NCBI RefSeq assembly: GCF_030823375.1
Contig: NZ_JAUSXB010000001.1
Span: 1,426,001-1,490,000, forward strand
Direction of reading: 5' to 3'
Length of the DNA stretch: 64,000 nt
Source: Pseudarthrobacter siccitolerans
GTDB lineage: Bacteria > Actinomycetota > Actinomycetes > Actinomycetales > Micrococcaceae
In this document: piece after piece, positions 8,871 through 15,788 of the stretch
How the letters are laid out: the number at the start of each line of letters is the position of its first letter
Position numbering within the stretch: the stretch's first letter is position 1
Program-made: the position numbers and the translations under genes
Notes under the pieces: model-generated
What the model was told of the DNA's origin: nothing
The model's database searches: none
Seen by the model: the letters and a program-made list of their open reading frames with translations, nothing else

Positions 8871-8906
8871 GCAGGTGCCGTTATGAGGCTCCATAACGGC
8901 ACCTGC
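8871..8906. terminator. Bidirectional terminator hairpin
   Basis: Perfect 15-bp stem (8871-8885 with 8892-8906) and a 6-base loop between convergent tetR and aldo/keto reductase genes. No T tract on the plus side beyond AGTT. Confidence 0.7.
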
Positions 8907-8925
8907 AGTTAAGCGGTTGGGTGGG

Positions 8926-9867
8926 TCAGGGGATGTTACTGCCCCGCGCGGTCACCCAGAGCCGGTACCAGTCCGCCCGGCTCATGGCTTGGGCCACGCG
9001 CGCGGCGTCGGCACACGCCCGGATCCGGCCGGGATTGACAGTTCCGATCACCGGCGCGATGCCGGCCGGATGCTTCATCAGCCATCCCAGCAGCACCGAT
9101 TCACCGGAGCAGCTGTACTCCCCCGCCAGTTCCGCTACAAGCTCCGCGGTTGCGGCCTCGGCGGACGTCGGACTGTCCGGCTCCGCGCCCGTGTACAGGC
9201 CCCTGGCCAGCGAGCCGTAAGCCTGCAGGGTGATGCCGTTCCGTACGCAGTACTCCAGGGTGCCGTGCGGGAAGCTGTAGTCCAGGTGCTCGGCATGGTT
9301 CACCAGCACCTGGCTTTCCAGCCACGCCCGCTTGAGCAGGCTCATCTCCAGCTGGTTCGCCACCACGGGGGTTTCCAGCCGGTCCTGCAACGCCTCGATC
9401 TGCGCCCCGGACATGTTGGATACCCCCAGCTGCCGGACCTTGCCTTCCGCCATCAACTGCCCGACGGCGGCAGCCACCTCCGCCGGGTCGGCCAAGGGGT
9501 CCGGGCGGTGCAGCAGGAGGATGTCCACGTAGTCCGTCCGCAACCGCTTCAGGCTTTCGTTGATCCGCTCCAGGATGGCTTCGCGGCTGAGATCGTAATG
9601 GGTTTGCAGGCCGCGTTCATTCAACCTGATCCCGCACTTGGTCTGCAGCCGGATCCGGTCCCGGAGTCCAGGCGTGGCGGCCAGCACCTCGCCGAACACC
9701 GCTTCGGACTTGCCGCTGCGGTAGATGTCCGCATGGTCGAACAGTGTGATCCCGGCATCAAGGGCGGCCTCGACGGCGGCACCGGCCTCGTCCACATGCT
9801 CACTGCCATGCGGCTCGTTGGACCAGCTGCCGCCCAGGCCCATGCAGCCGTATATAAGTTCCTGCAT
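8926..9867 (-). CDS. Aldo/keto reductase (YdhF-like)
   Basis: 313-residue TIM-barrel NADPH-dependent oxidoreductase. The catalytic tetrad is recognisable: Asp and Tyr in FDHADIYRSGKSE, Lys in LQTKCG and His in LLHRPD; the NADP-binding C-terminal part has VIGTVNPGRI. It resembles the YdhF/AKR11-like group. Physiological carbonyl substrate unknown. Start at ATG 9867 (MQELIYGCMG), which fits the family N-terminus; a longer frame to 9954 would overlap the upstream alpha-glucosidase stop. Confidence 0.87.
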   Translation of the reverse strand: MQELIYGCMGLGGSWSNEPHGSEHVDEAGAAVEAALDAGITLFDHADIYRSGKSEAVFGEVLAATPGLRDRIRLQTKCGIRLNERGLQTHYDLSREAILERINESLKRLRTDYVDILLLHRPDPLADPAEVAAAVGQLMAEGKVRQLGVSNMSGAQIEALQDRLETPVVANQLEMSLLKRAWLESQVLVNHAEHLDYSFPHGTLEYCVRNGITLQAYGSLARGLYTGAEPDSPTSAEAATAELVAELAGEYSCSGESVLLGWLMKHPAGIAPVIGTVNPGRIRACADAARVAQAMSRADWYRLWVTARGSNIP

Positions 9868-9898
9868 CAGGCGGGCCGGCCCGTCGGGCGTGCCGGCA

Positions 9899-11611
9899 TC
9901 AGCGCAGCCATGCGGTGGTGTTGGCGGGCAACTTGCCGTCTTCAAGCGGGGCACTGCTGACCAGGACGCTTCCTGCCGGCAGGTCGACGGCGGTGTCCCC
10001 GAAGTTGGTCACGGACTGCCAGCCGTTGGGGCGGCGGAAGTGCAGGACCTCCGGGTTGCCGGTCTCCACCCATTCCAGCTCCTCGTCGGTCTGCAGCTCA
10101 CGGCGGAGTTTAAGGGCCTTACGGTAGAGCTCCAGCGTGGAGCCATCGGTCCCGTCCTGGGCCTCGACGGCGTACTTGCTGAACCAGTCGGGCTGGGGCA
10201 GGTGTGCGCCGCCATCACCGAAGCCGAAGGAGGTCCCCTCAACCCTCCACGGCAGGGGCACGCGGCAGCCGTCGCGGCCGATCTCCACGCCCTTGTTGCG
10301 GAAGAAGGAGGGGTCCTGGCGCTCGGATTCGGGGATCTCGGCCACTTCCTGGAGGCCCAGCTCCTCGCCCTGGTAGAGGTAGGCCGAGCCCGGTACGGCG
10401 AGCATCAGCAGGGTGGCGGCGCGGGCGCGGTGTTCACCGAGCTCCACGTCCAGCTCCTCTTTGGGGCCGCCGGCGAGCAGCCAGTCCTTGCCGTCCTGGC
10501 CCTTGCTGTGCGCCTTGCCCTTGGACAGCTGCGGCAGTCCGTAGCGGGTGGCGTGGCGGACCACGTCGTGGTTGGAGAACACCCAGGTGGAGGAGGCACC
10601 CGTGGCTGCCGCCTCGGCGAGGTTGCGGGTGATGATCTCCTTGTACTCGGCGGCGTCGAAGTCGGACTGCAGCAGGTCGAAGTTGAAAGCCTGGCCAAGC
10701 CCCTGCGGGCTGGCGTAGCGGGCCCGGCGGGTCGCGTGGACCCAGGCCTCGGCGACGGCGGTGCGCGGCGGGTTGTACTCGTTGAACACCTCGCGCCATT
10801 CGGTGTAGATCTCGTGGACTTCGTCGCGGTCCCAGAAGGGGTGCGAACCGTCGTCGAATCCGTCCACACCGGTGTTGGCCGCGCTCAGTTCCAGCTTGGA
10901 CAGCAGCGGTTCGGTGAGGTCTTTGGTGAGGGCATGGGCCACGTCCACCCGGAAGCCGTCAACGCCGCGGTCGGACCAGAAGCGCAGGGTCTTGAGGAAG
11001 TCCTCCCGGATTTCCCGGTTGGACCAGTTCAGGTCCGGCTGCTCCTTGGCGAAGATGTGCATGTACCACTGGCCGGGGGTGCCGTCCGGTTCGGTGATGC
11101 GCTCCCAGGCGGGGCCGCCGAATACGGAGTCCCAGTCCGACGGCGGGAACTCGCCGTTGGGGCCCTTGCCGTCACGGAAGATATACCGGTCGCGGGCGGG
11201 TGAGCCCTTGGGCGAGGCGAGAGCTTCCTGGAACCACTGGTGCCGGTTTGAGGAGTGGTTGGGCACGATGTCCGCGATCAGCTTGATGCCGGCTTCGTGC
11301 AGCGCCTTGGCCATCTCGTCAAAGTCCGCCAGGGTTCCCAGCTTGGGGTCCACGTCGCGGTAGTCGTCCACGTCGTAGCCGCCGTCAGCGAGCGCCGAGG
11401 GGTAGAACGGGCTCAGCCAGACGGCGTCGATCCCCAAGGACTTCAGGTACGGGACCTTGGCGGTGATGCCCTGGAGGTCGCCGATGCCGTCACCGTTGGA
11501 GTCGGCGAAGCTGCGCGGGTAGATCTGGTAGACGGAGGCCTGGCGCCACCAGTTCGGATCGGCCAGGCGGTCGGAATCGGAGAGGGTTGCCAGCGTGGCG
11601 GTGGTGGACAA
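9899..11611 (-). CDS. GH13 alpha-glucosidase
   Basis: 570-residue glycoside hydrolase that should release glucose from maltose, isomaltose, sucrose or trehalose-like alpha-glucosides in the cytoplasm. GH13 regions are in order: VYQIYPRSF at 28-36, DIVPNHSS at 114-121, nucleophile Asp223 in GFRVDVAH, acid/base Glu288 in AVAEAW, and Asp349 in FSNHD. The QPDLNW loop is typical of the alpha-glucosidase/oligo-1,6-glucosidase subfamilies. It begins with TTG 11611, preceded by AAAGGA. No signal peptide. Divergent from a ROK repressor, which is the likely regulator. Confidence 0.93.
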   Translation of the reverse strand: MSTTATLATLSDSDRLADPNWWRQASVYQIYPRSFADSNGDGIGDLQGITAKVPYLKSLGIDAVWLSPFYPSALADGGYDVDDYRDVDPKLGTLADFDEMAKALHEAGIKLIADIVPNHSSNRHQWFQEALASPKGSPARDRYIFRDGKGPNGEFPPSDWDSVFGGPAWERITEPDGTPGQWYMHIFAKEQPDLNWSNREIREDFLKTLRFWSDRGVDGFRVDVAHALTKDLTEPLLSKLELSAANTGVDGFDDGSHPFWDRDEVHEIYTEWREVFNEYNPPRTAVAEAWVHATRRARYASPQGLGQAFNFDLLQSDFDAAEYKEIITRNLAEAAATGASSTWVFSNHDVVRHATRYGLPQLSKGKAHSKGQDGKDWLLAGGPKEELDVELGEHRARAATLLMLAVPGSAYLYQGEELGLQEVAEIPESERQDPSFFRNKGVEIGRDGCRVPLPWRVEGTSFGFGDGGAHLPQPDWFSKYAVEAQDGTDGSTLELYRKALKLRRELQTDEELEWVETGNPEVLHFRRPNGWQSVTNFGDTAVDLPAGSVLVSSAPLEDGKLPANTTAWLR

Positions 11612-11653
11612 GGGGTGATCCTTTGCTGCTTGTCGACTATATTTATATTGATT

Positions 11654-11663
11654 CTAAATTTAG
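11654..11663. promoter_or_regulatory. Palindromic operator candidate, ROK/alpha-glucosidase promoter region
   Basis: CTAAATTTAG is a perfect 10-bp palindrome inside a strikingly AT-rich 60-bp stretch (about 11630-11690) between the divergent GH13 and ROK genes. ROK repressors bind AT-rich palindromes, so this is a plausible operator. Confidence 0.5.
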
Positions 11664-11707
11664 TTTCCCAAGTATTATGTGGCTGCATGCGCAGAAAGGT
11701 CAACAGC

Positions 11708-12910
11708 ATGGCTGAAACCACCGCCACCCCGCAGCTGTTGCGCCGGGTCAGCGCCGGGGCAGTCCTTGAATTCATGCGCTCCGCCACCATGGTCACGGTC
11801 ACCGAGGTCATGGAGGCAACCGGGCTGACCCGGGCAACCGCCATCGCGGTGTGCGAGGACCTCAAGGAGCGCGGCTGGATCCGGGAACTGGAAAACCAGC
11901 GGGCCTTCGGCGAGTACCAGAAGGGCCGCCCCGCCAGGCGGTTTGAGCTTAATGAGCGCGCCGGCTACGTCCTGGGCATGGACATTGGCTACTCCAAGGT
12001 GACGGTGGTCGTTTCAGACCTCCGTGGCGAAACGGTGGGCAGGTCCAGCCAGCCCTTCGACGTCGCAGACATCACTGCCAGCCAGCGCACAGCGTTTATC
12101 GACACGGTGGCCATGGCGGCGCTCGGCGGTGCAGGGGCACGGCCTCAGGACGTACTCGCGGTATGCGCCGGGATTGCCGCCCCCGTCGACCGGCACGGCG
12201 ATGTGCTGGCCACGCAGAAGTTCTGGGGCCTGTTTGATATCGACTTGCGGGCTGCCCTGAAGGAACTGCGCGGCTGGACGGTGCTGCTCGAAAATGACGC
12301 GAACCTGGCGGCCCTCGGCGACCGCTGGCTGGGCGCGGCTGCCGGCGCGGACGACGTCGTGGTGATCCTTGCCAGCGAACGCCTGGGTTCCGGAGTGATT
12401 GAAGGCGGCCGGCTGGTGCACGGAAGCCGGGGCAGCGCCGGCGAGCTGGCCTACCTGGACCTGGTGGAAGGCGTGGGTGATACCTTCGGCATCGCCCACC
12501 TGGCCAGGAAGTGGGCAGCGGAAGCGCTGGCGGGCCCAGCGGCCAGCACGCTGCGGTCTTTCGCCCCCCAGGAGGTCGAGGCTGAGCACGTTTTTGCCGC
12601 CGCCGCCGAGGGGGACGCCGTGTCACTGGAGATCCTCGACCGGATGGCGGACAGGATGGCCCGGGTGATCGGTACGGTAGCCACCATGCTCAACCCGGAA
12701 CTGGTGGTGATCGGCGGCGCCGTGGCCAACTCTGCCGGCGTGCTGCTCGCTCCCATCAGTGAGCGCCTTCGGGACTTCACTGCGACTCCGCCCCGCGTTG
12801 CCGTTTCACCATTGGGGGACGCAGTTGTCACTGTTGGCGCGGTCCGCGGTGCGCTGGACTTCGTCGAGGCGAACTCCCTGGACCTGGACCTGGCCAGGAG
12901 CCCTAGCTGA
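11708..12910 (+). CDS. ROK family transcriptional repressor
   Basis: 400-residue regulator with an N-terminal winged helix (about residues 10-75, containing TEVMEATGLTRATAIAVCEDL) and a C-terminal sugar-kinase-like ROK fold (VLGMDIGYSKVTVVVSD at 80-97; ENDANLAALGD at 196-206; LGSGVIEGGRLVHGSRGSAGE). The zinc-binding C-x-CGx2GC motif normal for ROK proteins is missing: no cysteines follow the GE motif. ATG 11708 has AAAGGT 9 bases upstream; a second in-frame ATG at 11687 is possible. It likely controls the divergent alpha-glucosidase. Its stop overlaps the end of the convergent downstream gene by 8 bp. Confidence 0.9.
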   Translation: MAETTATPQLLRRVSAGAVLEFMRSATMVTVTEVMEATGLTRATAIAVCEDLKERGWIRELENQRAFGEYQKGRPARRFELNERAGYVLGMDIGYSKVTVVVSDLRGETVGRSSQPFDVADITASQRTAFIDTVAMAALGGAGARPQDVLAVCAGIAAPVDRHGDVLATQKFWGLFDIDLRAALKELRGWTVLLENDANLAALGDRWLGAAAGADDVVVILASERLGSGVIEGGRLVHGSRGSAGELAYLDLVEGVGDTFGIAHLARKWAAEALAGPAASTLRSFAPQEVEAEHVFAAAAEGDAVSLEILDRMADRMARVIGTVATMLNPELVVIGGAVANSAGVLLAPISERLRDFTATPPRVAVSPLGDAVVTVGAVRGALDFVEANSLDLDLARSPS

Positions 12911-13559
12911 GGTTCCCCAATGCCGCCGAAACCGGCAGCGTGCCGTCACGGAACTCAATGGTGCGGCCCGCGGTCTCGGGCAGGTCCAGCACCGCAGCGG
13001 CAACAATGGCCGTATTGGTCCGGGATGTTTCCCCGCTGCCCCCGGGCGAGGGGTTCACGTCGATGCGCCCGGTGCCGGGATTGTCGGTCAGCGAGCCGGG
13101 CCCGAGAATGGTCCAGGCCAGGTCCGTGCCGCGCAGGTACTCGTCCGCCGCTGCTTTGGCTTCCGCATAGGCGAAGAAGCTGTTGCTCTCCGGGACGCCG
13201 TGGTCCTTGCCGGCTCCACGGTAGGAGACCATCACGTACCGGTTGACCCCTGCCTGCGCCGCTGCATCCATCGACCGGATGGCAGCGTCCCGGTCCACGG
13301 CGTACGTCCGGCCCGGGTTCCCGCCGCCGGCGCCTGCGGACCAGACCACGGCGTCGTGGCCCTGCAGCGCCCCGGCGATGGCCGCCGTCGTCGAATTCTC
13401 CACGTCCAGGACCGACGGCGTTGCGCCGGTTTCCGCGACCTCAGCGGCCTGGTCCGGGTTGCGGATGAACGAGGTGACGGCGTGCCCCTCTTCCGTGAGC
13501 AGGCTGGACAGATGGAGGGCCACTTTGCCGTGGCCGCCGATGATTGCGATTCTGGTCAT
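12903..13559 (-). CDS. NAD(P)-binding atypical short-chain dehydrogenase (SDR_a5/NmrA-like)
   Basis: 218-residue Rossmann protein beginning MTRIAIIGGHGKVALHL, the GxxGxxG dinucleotide motif of atypical SDRs (residues 8-14). VVWSAGAG and YVMVSYRGAGKDHG follow, and the LAWTILGPGSLTD stretch is typical of the YwnB/YhfK-type NAD(P)-binding domain. Function unassigned; such proteins bind flavin or NADP and may be reductases. ATG 13559 chosen over a longer upstream frame. End overlaps the ROK stop by 8 bp, convergent. Confidence 0.82.
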   Translation of the reverse strand: MTRIAIIGGHGKVALHLSSLLTEEGHAVTSFIRNPDQAAEVAETGATPSVLDVENSTTAAIAGALQGHDAVVWSAGAGGGNPGRTYAVDRDAAIRSMDAAAQAGVNRYVMVSYRGAGKDHGVPESNSFFAYAEAKAAADEYLRGTDLAWTILGPGSLTDNPGTGRIDVNPSPGGSGETSRTNTAIVAAAVLDLPETAGRTIEFRDGTLPVSAALGNLS

Positions 13560-13642
13560 GGCCCCATTCTGTCCCACCGCCGTGCAGATGCCACACCGGG
13601 GTGGCGAGGCAGGCCCGGGCACCGGTGGGGTCAGGGACGGGA

Positions 13643-14200
13643 TCAGGCCGGGCAGCGGTAGCGGAGGTACACCACACCGTTGCTGAACCGGCGCTCCTCA
13701 AGGAGATCGAGCCGCAAGTTCAGCCCATCGGGCAGGAACCGCAGGCCACCGCCTACCGCCACCGGGTTAAGGAAGATCTGGCATTCGTCCACAAGCCCGG
13801 CACGGAGCGCGGCGGCGGCAAGGGTTGCGCCGCCAATGCCGATGTTTTTGTCAGTGCCGTCCTTCATCGCCCGGACGGTCTTGGGGTTGAATGTCCTCTC
13901 GATCCTGGTGCGGTCCGTGGACGCGGTGGCGAGGGTGGAGGAGTAGACAACTTTGTCTGCCCCGCGCCAGATCCGGGCGTAGTCCTGGATAACGGATGGC
14001 TCACCGGCCGTGTCCCATGTCTCCCAGACCGACATGACTTCGTACATGCGCCGCCCGAAAAGGTACGTGCCGGCGTCGCGCTCCAGGTCGTTCACGAAAG
14101 CATGGACTTCCTCATCCGGCGCGCTCCAGTCGAAGTTGCCCTGGCTGTCCGCCAGGTAACCGTCCAAAGAGGTGATGCCGGAGTAGATGAGCTGGCCCAT
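13643..14200 (-). CDS. Dihydrofolate reductase-like (RibD C-terminal domain) protein
   Basis: 185-residue protein with the DHFR/RibD-C fold: GITSLDGYLADSQGNFDW near the N-terminus, LFGRRMYEVM around 47-56, and the NADPH-binding IGGATLAAAAL at 121-131, ending with the RYRCPA strand. Members of this YyaP/YwjB-like group are named for similarity only; a true folate role is not implied. ATG 14200. It lies 48 bp downstream of the YidC-like gene on the same strand. Confidence 0.82.
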   Translation of the reverse strand: MGQLIYSGITSLDGYLADSQGNFDWSAPDEEVHAFVNDLERDAGTYLFGRRMYEVMSVWETWDTAGEPSVIQDYARIWRGADKVVYSSTLATASTDRTRIERTFNPKTVRAMKDGTDKNIGIGGATLAAAALRAGLVDECQIFLNPVAVGGGLRFLPDGLNLRLDLLEERRFSNGVVYLRYRCPA

Positions 14201-14248
14201 GCGCCCATTCTGCCGGTGCCGGTGGGTTTGCGTAAGGGCTGCCGCTGA

Positions 14249-15070
14249 CTAAGCCGCGGCCGGCCGGCCATCACCGCCGGCGGGCGCCCGGTCCCGGACG
14301 AAGAATTGCTGGGCCATCGTCCAGATGTTTGTGACAGTCCAGTAGACCAGGACCCCGATGGGGAAAAGGATGCCGCCCAGGCCGAACACAAGCGGCAAGC
14401 TGTAGAGCAGGATCTTTTGCTGCCGCATAAAAGGTGTTTCCGGGGCGCCCCAGGACGCGCTCCGCGCGAGGACCAGCCTCTGGGTGAGGAACTGCGCCGC
14501 GATCATGGCCAGGATCATCAGGACCGTCAACACCACGACGGCGGTCTGGTCACCGCCGCCGTGCAGCACTGACGCGGTGAGCGGGGCACCGAAGATGGCG
14601 GACTGGTCGAACTGCGCCACCTGGTCACGGCTCATGGCACCCGCCCCCTCCCCCTGGCTGGCCAGGGTGCTGATACCGGACAGGACCTGGAACAGCGCAA
14701 GGAAGAACGGCACCTGGATCAGCAGCGGCAGGCATGCTGAGAAGGGGTTGGTCCCATGCTTCTTGTACAAGGCCATCTGCTCCTGCGCCATCGCCTGGCG
14801 GGAGACGGCGTCGCTCTTGCCCTGGTACTTTTCCTGCAGCTTCATGAGGTCCGGCTGCAGGAGCCGCATCCTGCGCTGGGCGTTCACCTGCTGGAGGAAC
14901 ACGGGAATCAGCGCCGCGCGGATGACCAGTACGAGCCCGATGATGGACAGCGCCCACGTCCAGCCACTTGCCGGCGGCATGCCTAGGGCACTCAGTCCGT
15001 CATGGACGCCAACCATAATCGCGGACACAAGCCACCTGAATGGAACCATGATTTCGTCAAGAAAGCCCAT
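14249..15070 (-). CDS. YidC/Oxa1 family membrane insertase, stand-alone paralogue
   Basis: 273-residue polytopic protein that should insert proteins into the cytoplasmic membrane. The Oxa1 core is clear: a TM with the conserved Arg in LVLVIRAALIPVFL, the cytoplasmic amphipathic region (QRRMRLLQPDLMKLQEKYQ), NPFSACLPLLIQVPFFLALFQ, and a TM ending FPIGVLVYWTVTNIW. The C-terminal tail is short and not strongly basic. It is not beside rnpA, jag or rsmG, where the main actinobacterial yidC resides, so it is most likely a second copy. Start at ATG 15070. Confidence 0.87.
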   Translation of the reverse strand: MGFLDEIMVPFRWLVSAIMVGVHDGLSALGMPPASGWTWALSIIGLVLVIRAALIPVFLQQVNAQRRMRLLQPDLMKLQEKYQGKSDAVSRQAMAQEQMALYKKHGTNPFSACLPLLIQVPFFLALFQVLSGISTLASQGEGAGAMSRDQVAQFDQSAIFGAPLTASVLHGGGDQTAVVVLTVLMILAMIAAQFLTQRLVLARSASWGAPETPFMRQQKILLYSLPLVFGLGGILFPIGVLVYWTVTNIWTMAQQFFVRDRAPAGGDGRPAAA

Positions 15071-15148
15071 ACGTTTCCGTCCCTCAGATGCCGCAAAGCT
15101 ACGGCGAAACGGGGAGCTTGTCACGCTGCGGGCCATGGTCAAACAGGA

Positions 15149-15182
15149 AAGCCCCCGGAATCTTGGGGGATTCCGGGGGCTT
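15149..15182 (-). terminator. Terminator of the tRNA-Thr/tRNA-Met unit
   Basis: 12-bp GC-rich stem (15151-15162 with 15169-15180) and 6-base loop, flanked by AA/TT that extend it, then CCTGTTTG on the minus strand. It lies just downstream of tRNA-Met. Confidence 0.75.
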
Positions 15183-15188
15183 AGCCTG

Positions 15189-15262
15189 TAGCGGTGGGGA
15201 GGCTCGATCTCCCGACCTCACGATTATGAGTCGTGCGCTCTAACCAACTGAGCTACACCGCC
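15189..15262 (-). tRNA. tRNA-Met (CAT)
   Basis: 74-nt cloverleaf: acceptor GGCGGTG pairing with CACCGCT (first pair G-U), D-loop AGTTGGTTA, anticodon loop CTCATAA, T-arm GGGAG-ATCGAGC-CTCCC, discriminator A. The CCA end is not encoded. Elongator Met is most likely; a lysidine-modified Ile2 tRNA cannot be excluded from sequence alone. Confidence 0.9.
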
Positions 15263-15323
15263 ACGAATGAGAAAAACCTGCGTCAAGCCGGTCAAAACCG
15301 CCTTGACACAGGCCCTCATCCAG

Positions 15324-15395
15324 AGCCCCCCACCGGAATCGATCCGGTGACCTCGTTCTTACCAAGAACGCGCTCTACCACTGAGCTAGGGGGGC
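15324..15395 (-). tRNA. tRNA-Thr (GGT)
   Basis: 72-nt cloverleaf: acceptor GCCCCCC with GGGGGGC, anticodon loop TTGGTAA carrying GGT, T-arm with CCGG-ATCGATT-CCGG, discriminator T. No encoded CCA. Upstream of tRNA-Met by about 60 bp and in the same unit. Confidence 0.93.
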
Positions 15396-15406
15396 AACGA
15401 GTAAAT

Positions 15407-15435
15407 ACTCTACCGGAAGATTTCACCACCAACAA
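15407..15435 (-). promoter_or_regulatory. Promoter of the tRNA unit
   Basis: On the minus strand TTGTTG (15430-15435) and TAGAGT (15407-15412) are separated by 17 bp, close to sigma-70-type spacing. Transcription would start a few bases before the 5' end of tRNA-Thr. Confidence 0.55.
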
Positions 15436-15689
15436 ATCGGCATCCGCACCGGCCTGGAGGCCGCGACACAGTTGCGCCGGAAGGCTTTTTCACCCCTGGA
15501 TTCCCCGGAAATTCAAGGGAAACAACACCATTCGGCGGCAGCTGGAGAGCCTCCGGAACAGGACATTCCCGTGCGGTCAGTGGCGGATGTGTCCATCCCC
15601 ACACTCCTGCTCGAGGCTGCTCTGCAGGTAGGGGCCTCATGCCCGGCCGGCGCGGGCGGATTCGGGCAGGAGCTGCGGCAGGCCGCCGT

Positions 15690-15732
15690 CGGTCGCTTGA
15701 ACCGGTCGCTTAAACGCCGGTCGCTTAAACAC
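15690..15732. repeat. Three degenerate tandem copies of a 15-bp unit
   Basis: Units at 15690-15702 (13 bp, variant), 15703-15717 and 15718-15732 share the core CGGTCGCTTAAAC. The array abuts the terminator stem, whose first bases continue the CCGGT pattern. Confidence 0.6.
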
Positions 15733-15763
15733 CGGTGGGCCGGCTCGAAAGCCGGCCCACCGG
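15732..15763 (-). terminator. DEAD-box helicase terminator
   Basis: Perfect 14-bp stem with a CGAA tetraloop, followed on the minus strand by TGTTTAAGC. Lies 26 bp past the helicase stop. Confidence 0.8.
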
Positions 15764-15788
15764 GGGAACGTGTCAGACTAGCTGACGG

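Larger units (their letters stand above)
15396..15788. other. 393-bp gene-free stretch between tRNA-Thr and the DEAD-box helicase
   Basis: Contains the tRNA promoter at its left end, a short tandem repeat (15690-15732) and the helicase terminator (15732-15763). No convincing coding frame on either strand. Confidence 0.6.

Noticed and set aside
9725..11203. Plus-strand 492-residue frame opposite the alpha-glucosidase
   Set aside because: Low-complexity Gly/Val/Glu shadow of the GH13 gene.
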